A stretch of 10,060 nucleotides of DNA, taken from contig CAMJGB010000060.1 in NCBI GenBank assembly GCA_946405115.1, positions 1 through 10,060 on the forward strand, written 5' to 3'. The notes beneath the pieces are model-generated. The model was not told the DNA's origin. It made no database searches and saw only the letters and a program-made list of their open reading frames with translations. The position numbers were made by a program, and so were the translations under genes. Shown piece after piece: positions 7,408 through 10,060 of this stretch. Position 1 is the first letter of the stretch, and every line of letters starts with the position of its first letter. This stretch comes from an uncultured Clostridia bacterium (GTDB taxonomy: Bacteria; Bacillota; Clostridia; Saccharofermentanales; Saccharofermentanaceae).

Positions 7408-8816
7408 TAAGCGTCTCCGGGGCAAAGCTCGTTGCCGAGCTCTCTAATATCTTCAGGTCCCAAGATGAGGATCATGTCGCCGGGCTGAACAAGCTCGTCT
7501 ATTCTTCTTACAAGATCTTTCTTGTCTGCGAAGAACTCGGCATTACCGCCTCTCTTGTTAATCTCATCTGCAATGTTCTTACTTGAGACCATGCCTTCAT
7601 GGATTACTTCTCTGTCCGTGAATATCTCGGAGAATAGTATCTTCTCACAAGGAAGAAGGCTCGTTACGTACTCATCGAAAAGCGCATCTACACGGTTAAA
7701 CGTAAGCGGCTGGAATACTACGAGAAGATTGTTGTGCGGCATGTGCATTGCAGCATCAATCGTAACTCTTGCAGCTGTCGGGTGATGTGCGTAATCAACT
7801 ACGACTTCGGCGCCCTTGTATGTACCCTTGATCGTGAATCTTCCGTCAGCGCCTCCGAACTCGTTAAGTGCTTTTACAATGGCTTCTGCGGATGCCCCGT
7901 TAAGGTAAGCGCATGCAGATGCTATAAGTGCATTGCTGATGTTATGAGCACCGGGAACCCTAAGTTGAACGCGGCCGATCTTCTCCCCCATCGCGATGAG
8001 GTCAAAGCCCGGAAGTCCGTCTGTGTATTCTACGTTCTCAGCCTTGAAGTCTGCATCCTCTTCAACCGCGCATGTGATGACCTTAACGTTCTTCTGAGCG
8101 CGCTTGATAGATTCCTTGATATTGCTGTCTGTACCGGTAACGACAAGATTGCCGCCGTCGTCAATCTTGTTAATGAACTCAGCGAATACATCGATGACAT
8201 CATCAAGTGTCGGATAGCAGTCAACGTGATCGTGATCGATATTAGTGATAGCAGCAGTTGTTGATCTGAACTCAAGGAATGAGCGCTTGAATTCACATGC
8301 CTCCGATACGAGAAGATCTCTTCCTGATCCCTGCTTTACTGTCGTACCGCCGATACCGTCGAAAGGAGCACCGAGATGAATGGTAGGATCAAGTCCCTCC
8401 TCGATAAGCATCATGGATGTCATGGAAGTTGTTGTTGTCTTACCGTGAGTTCCTGAGATGTTGATTACGTTCTTATAAGAGTTCGTCATAATACCGAGGA
8501 ACTCTGATCTGTCGAATACTGTAATGCCCTTCTCCAAAGCTCTTGCAAGCTCCTTGTTATGAGGAAGGATCGCTGCTGTCTTAACGATATAGTCAGGCTC
8601 GAACTCGTCGATGTTCTCGGCTTCCTGTGAATTGTAGATGGTAATGCCGCTGTCGGCTAACATTTGTGTTCTCTCAGAAGGGTGATTGTCAGAGCCACCG
8701 ACCTTGAAGCCGTAACCCTTAGCGAGAAGAGCGAGACCGCTCATTGAGATTCCGCCGATACCTACGAAGTAGATCTTGGCATCTTTCTTTAATTCATCAA
8801 GCCTGATTTCAGACAT
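7407..8816 (-). CDS. murC: UDP-N-acetylmuramate--L-alanine ligase MurC
   Basis: MurC adds L-alanine to UDP-N-acetylmuramic acid using ATP, the first peptide step of peptidoglycan precursor synthesis in the cytoplasm. The 469-residue product has the full Mur ligase layout: an N-terminal Rossmann-like UDP-binding domain with VGIGGISMSGLA (18-29) and GSDNHPS (41-47), the ATP-binding domain with P-loop GTHGKTTTT (122-130), SEACEF (171-176) and TNIDHDH (191-197), HNISNALIA (291-299), and the C-terminal domain from about 325 with DYAHHPT (341-347). Some family motifs differ: GADGRF replaces the usual GxxRRF, FQPLTFNR replaces FQPHTYTR, and LGPEDI replaces LGAGDI. The protein is otherwise complete, so I regard it as active. 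A GAGGAG site eight bases before the ATG fixes the start. It is first in an operon with the membrane protein, whose start overlaps the murC stop, and the TIR gene. Confidence 0.95.
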   Translation of the reverse strand: MSEIRLDELKKDAKIYFVGIGGISMSGLALLAKGYGFKVGGSDNHPSERTQMLADSGITIYNSQEAENIDEFEPDYIVKTAAILPHNKELARALEKGITVFDRSEFLGIMTNSYKNVINISGTHGKTTTTSMTSMMLIEEGLDPTIHLGAPFDGIGGTTVKQGSGRDLLVSEACEFKRSFLEFRSTTAAITNIDHDHVDCYPTLDDVIDVFAEFINKIDDGGNLVVTGTDSNIKESIKRAQKNVKVITCAVEEDADFKAENVEYTDGLPGFDLIAMGEKIGRVQLRVPGAHNISNALIASACAYLNGASAEAIVKALNEFGGADGRFTIKGTYKGAEVVVDYAHHPTAARVTIDAAMHMPHNNLLVVFQPLTFNRVDALFDEYVTSLLPCEKILFSEIFTDREVIHEGMVSSKNIADEINKRGGNAEFFADKKDLVRRIDELVQPGDMILILGPEDIRELGNELCPGDA

Positions 8817-8851
8817 AGTTAATACTCCTCGTTAATAACTCAACTCAGAAC

Positions 8852-8857
8852 ATTATA
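8852..8857 (-). promoter_or_regulatory. Perfect -10 box TATAAT before murC
   Basis: TATAAT lies on the minus strand about 35 bases before the murC ATG, inside a 64-base gap between the antiporter stop and murC. The DNA just upstream (8858-8880) is almost entirely A and T and contains no good -35 box; the hexamer at 17-base spacing is TCTTTT. The -10 and AT-rich upstream DNA suggest a promoter for murC and the genes after it. Read-through from the antiporter gene remains possible because no terminator hairpin is visible in the gap. Confidence 0.5.
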
Positions 8858-8880
8858 CTATATTATTTAAAATAAAAAGA

Positions 8881-10060
8881 TTAAGATGCTGTGTCAGGAA
8901 CCGCTTTAGCCTTGGGAGTCTTGTCCGAATATAGGATCTTAAGGAATATCGGCGTCAGAATTGAAGATCCGACGATGAGGAAGATAACCGAAGTAAAGTA
9001 TGCGCCGCTTAACGCACCTACTGATAATGCACGCTGAGCAACGATCAATGCAACCTCGCCTCTGGTCATCATGCCGATACCGATCTTCAGCGTATCCTTA
9101 CCCTTAAATCCGCATAAACGTGCAACAAGGCCGCATCCAATGATCTTGGACAAAAGTCCAACTAGAACGAAGCAGGCTGAGAAGAGCAGGATGCTCGGAT
9201 CAACCGACTTGATATCTGTCTGAAGTCCGATGGATGCGAAGAACACAGGACCAAAGATCATGTAAGAATTGATGTCCATCTTACGGGAGATGTATGTGGA
9301 ATCATCAAGTGAGCTCAAGATTACGCCTGCAACATAAGCACCTGTGATGTCAGCAACACCGAAGTACTTCTGAGCGCAGTATGACATGACAAAGCACAAT
9401 GCAAGTCCGATGATCGGGATTCTTCTTGTATGCGGCCAACGCTTGTCGATCTTCTTGAATACAAGGTAGAACAGGTAGCCGAAGACCAAACTTACGAGGA
9501 AGAACAGACCGCTCATCATGAACGTCTTGCTTATATTCTGAGTGGGATCCTTCATACCGATTACGATGGTAAGAACGAAGATGCCGATAACATCATCAAT
9601 GATAGCTGCGGACACAATGGTTGTACCAACAAATTCGCTGATCTTACCAAGTTCCTTCAGTGTCTGAACAGTGATGCTTACGGAGGTTGCCGTAAGGATC
9701 AATCCTACGAATAATGCCTTATAAAATTCTTCGTCACCCCAGGGTGCGAATCCATAGAAAGCCATATAGAGCAAAGTGCCTGAAACGAGAGGGACGAACA
9801 CACCGGCACAAGCGATGAGCAAAGCCTTAATTCCGGTCTTTTTTAAGTCTGAGATACGTGTCTCAAGACCTGCAGTAAACATGAGAAGCATTACGCCGAT
9901 CTCGGCCATATAGCCAAGGAAATCCGAGTAGCCTACAAGGCCCAACACGGAAGGTCCCACAAGAAGACCTGCAACGATCTCTCCTACTACCTGGGGAGCC
10001 TTGAGCTTTCTTGCGCAAAGGCCAAAGAACTTAGCCGCAATTATTATGATCGCAAGCGAT
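8881..10060 (-). CDS. CPA2-family Na+/H+ antiporter (5' end outside window)
   Basis: This membrane protein exchanges Na+ (or K+) for protons across the cytoplasmic membrane, for pH and salt balance. The frame stays open to the window edge, so the true start is missing; 392 residues are visible. The first part reads KAPQVVGEIVAGLLVGPSVLG, a hallmark of the CPA2 group. It continues with EIGVMLLMFTAGLE, ATSVSITVQTLKELG (the crossover helix region), AAIIDDVIGIFVL with the paired aspartates used in ion binding by electrogenic NapA-type antiporters, ADITGAYVAGVILS, GPVFFASIGLQTD, LLSKIIGCGL and MMTRGEVALIVAQRAL. About 11 membrane helices can be seen. The chain ends in a short hydrophilic tail (SDKTPKAKAVPDTAS) with no C-terminal TrkA-type domain, which argues against a KefB/KefC-type regulated K+ system. 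A GTG at 9960 lies inside conserved sequence and is not the real start. Transported ion is not settled by the sequence. Confidence 0.92.
   Translation of the reverse strand, partial: SLAIIIIAAKFFGLCARKLKAPQVVGEIVAGLLVGPSVLGLVGYSDFLGYMAEIGVMLLMFTAGLETRISDLKKTGIKALLIACAGVFVPLVSGTLLYMAFYGFAPWGDEEFYKALFVGLILTATSVSITVQTLKELGKISEFVGTTIVSAAIIDDVIGIFVLTIVIGMKDPTQNISKTFMMSGLFFLVSLVFGYLFYLVFKKIDKRWPHTRRIPIIGLALCFVMSYCAQKYFGVADITGAYVAGVILSSLDDSTYISRKMDINSYMIFGPVFFASIGLQTDIKSVDPSILLFSACFVLVGLLSKIIGCGLVARLCGFKGKDTLKIGIGMMTRGEVALIVAQRALSVGALSGAYFTSVIFLIVGSSILTPIFLKILYSDKTPKAKAVPDTAS

Noticed and set aside
7408..7425. A TTG start at 7425 for the membrane protein
   Set aside because: It lies within murC without a good ribosome site; the ATG at 7407 has GGAGA and the TAATG overlap.
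8881..9960. GTG at 9960 as the antiporter start
   Set aside because: The frame continues to the window edge with conserved CPA2 sequence (GEIVAGLLVGPS), so the gene is cut by the window.

Overview
The window looks like a chromosomal stretch from a low-to-moderate GC Firmicute, most likely an anaerobic member of the Clostridia. The best evidence is ribosomal protein L27 with the Firmicutes N-terminal extension that must be cut off, encoded next to the matching protease Prp. The Shine-Dalgarno sites are strong (AGGAGG type), and the DHH and MurC proteins have a clostridial flavour. No rRNA, tRNA, CRISPR array, insertion sequence or phage gene was seen. Gene spacing is tight and no stretch over 300 bases lacks a gene.

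Region 1 (about 48-1187, minus strand) is the ribosomal operon rplU-prp-rpmA, read right to left from a good sigma-A-type promoter near 1159-1187. An mRNA leader of about 107 nt precedes rplU and can fold, so it is a candidate L21 leader. Prp should cut L27 between Phe9 and Ala10. The 47 bases left of rpmA hold nothing I can identify; in many Firmicutes obg comes next.

Region 2 (1046-2766) is a 209-base divergent intergenic region with a perfect 16-bp palindrome (1198-1213). It is followed on the plus strand by a DHH/DHHA1 phosphoesterase related to the nanoRNase/pAp-phosphatase group. This protein carries a C-terminal extension of about 170 residues that looks like two diverged copies of a PGDY-type module.

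Region 3 (2792-8816, minus strand) reads murC, then a 9-helix membrane protein with a large extracytoplasmic domain, then a 1036-residue TIR protein. The murC stop and the next start overlap in TAATG. The TIR protein has a cytoplasmic-side TIR domain with the expected NADase glutamate, one membrane helix and a very large beta-propeller ectodomain. This receptor-like TIR protein, apparently transcribed with a peptidoglycan precursor ligase, is the most unusual item in the window. An envelope-sensing or defence role is plausible but is inference only.

Region 4 (8881-10060, minus strand) is a CPA2-type Na+/H+ antiporter whose 5' end lies outside the window. A TATAAT box in the short gap after it suggests that murC has its own promoter.
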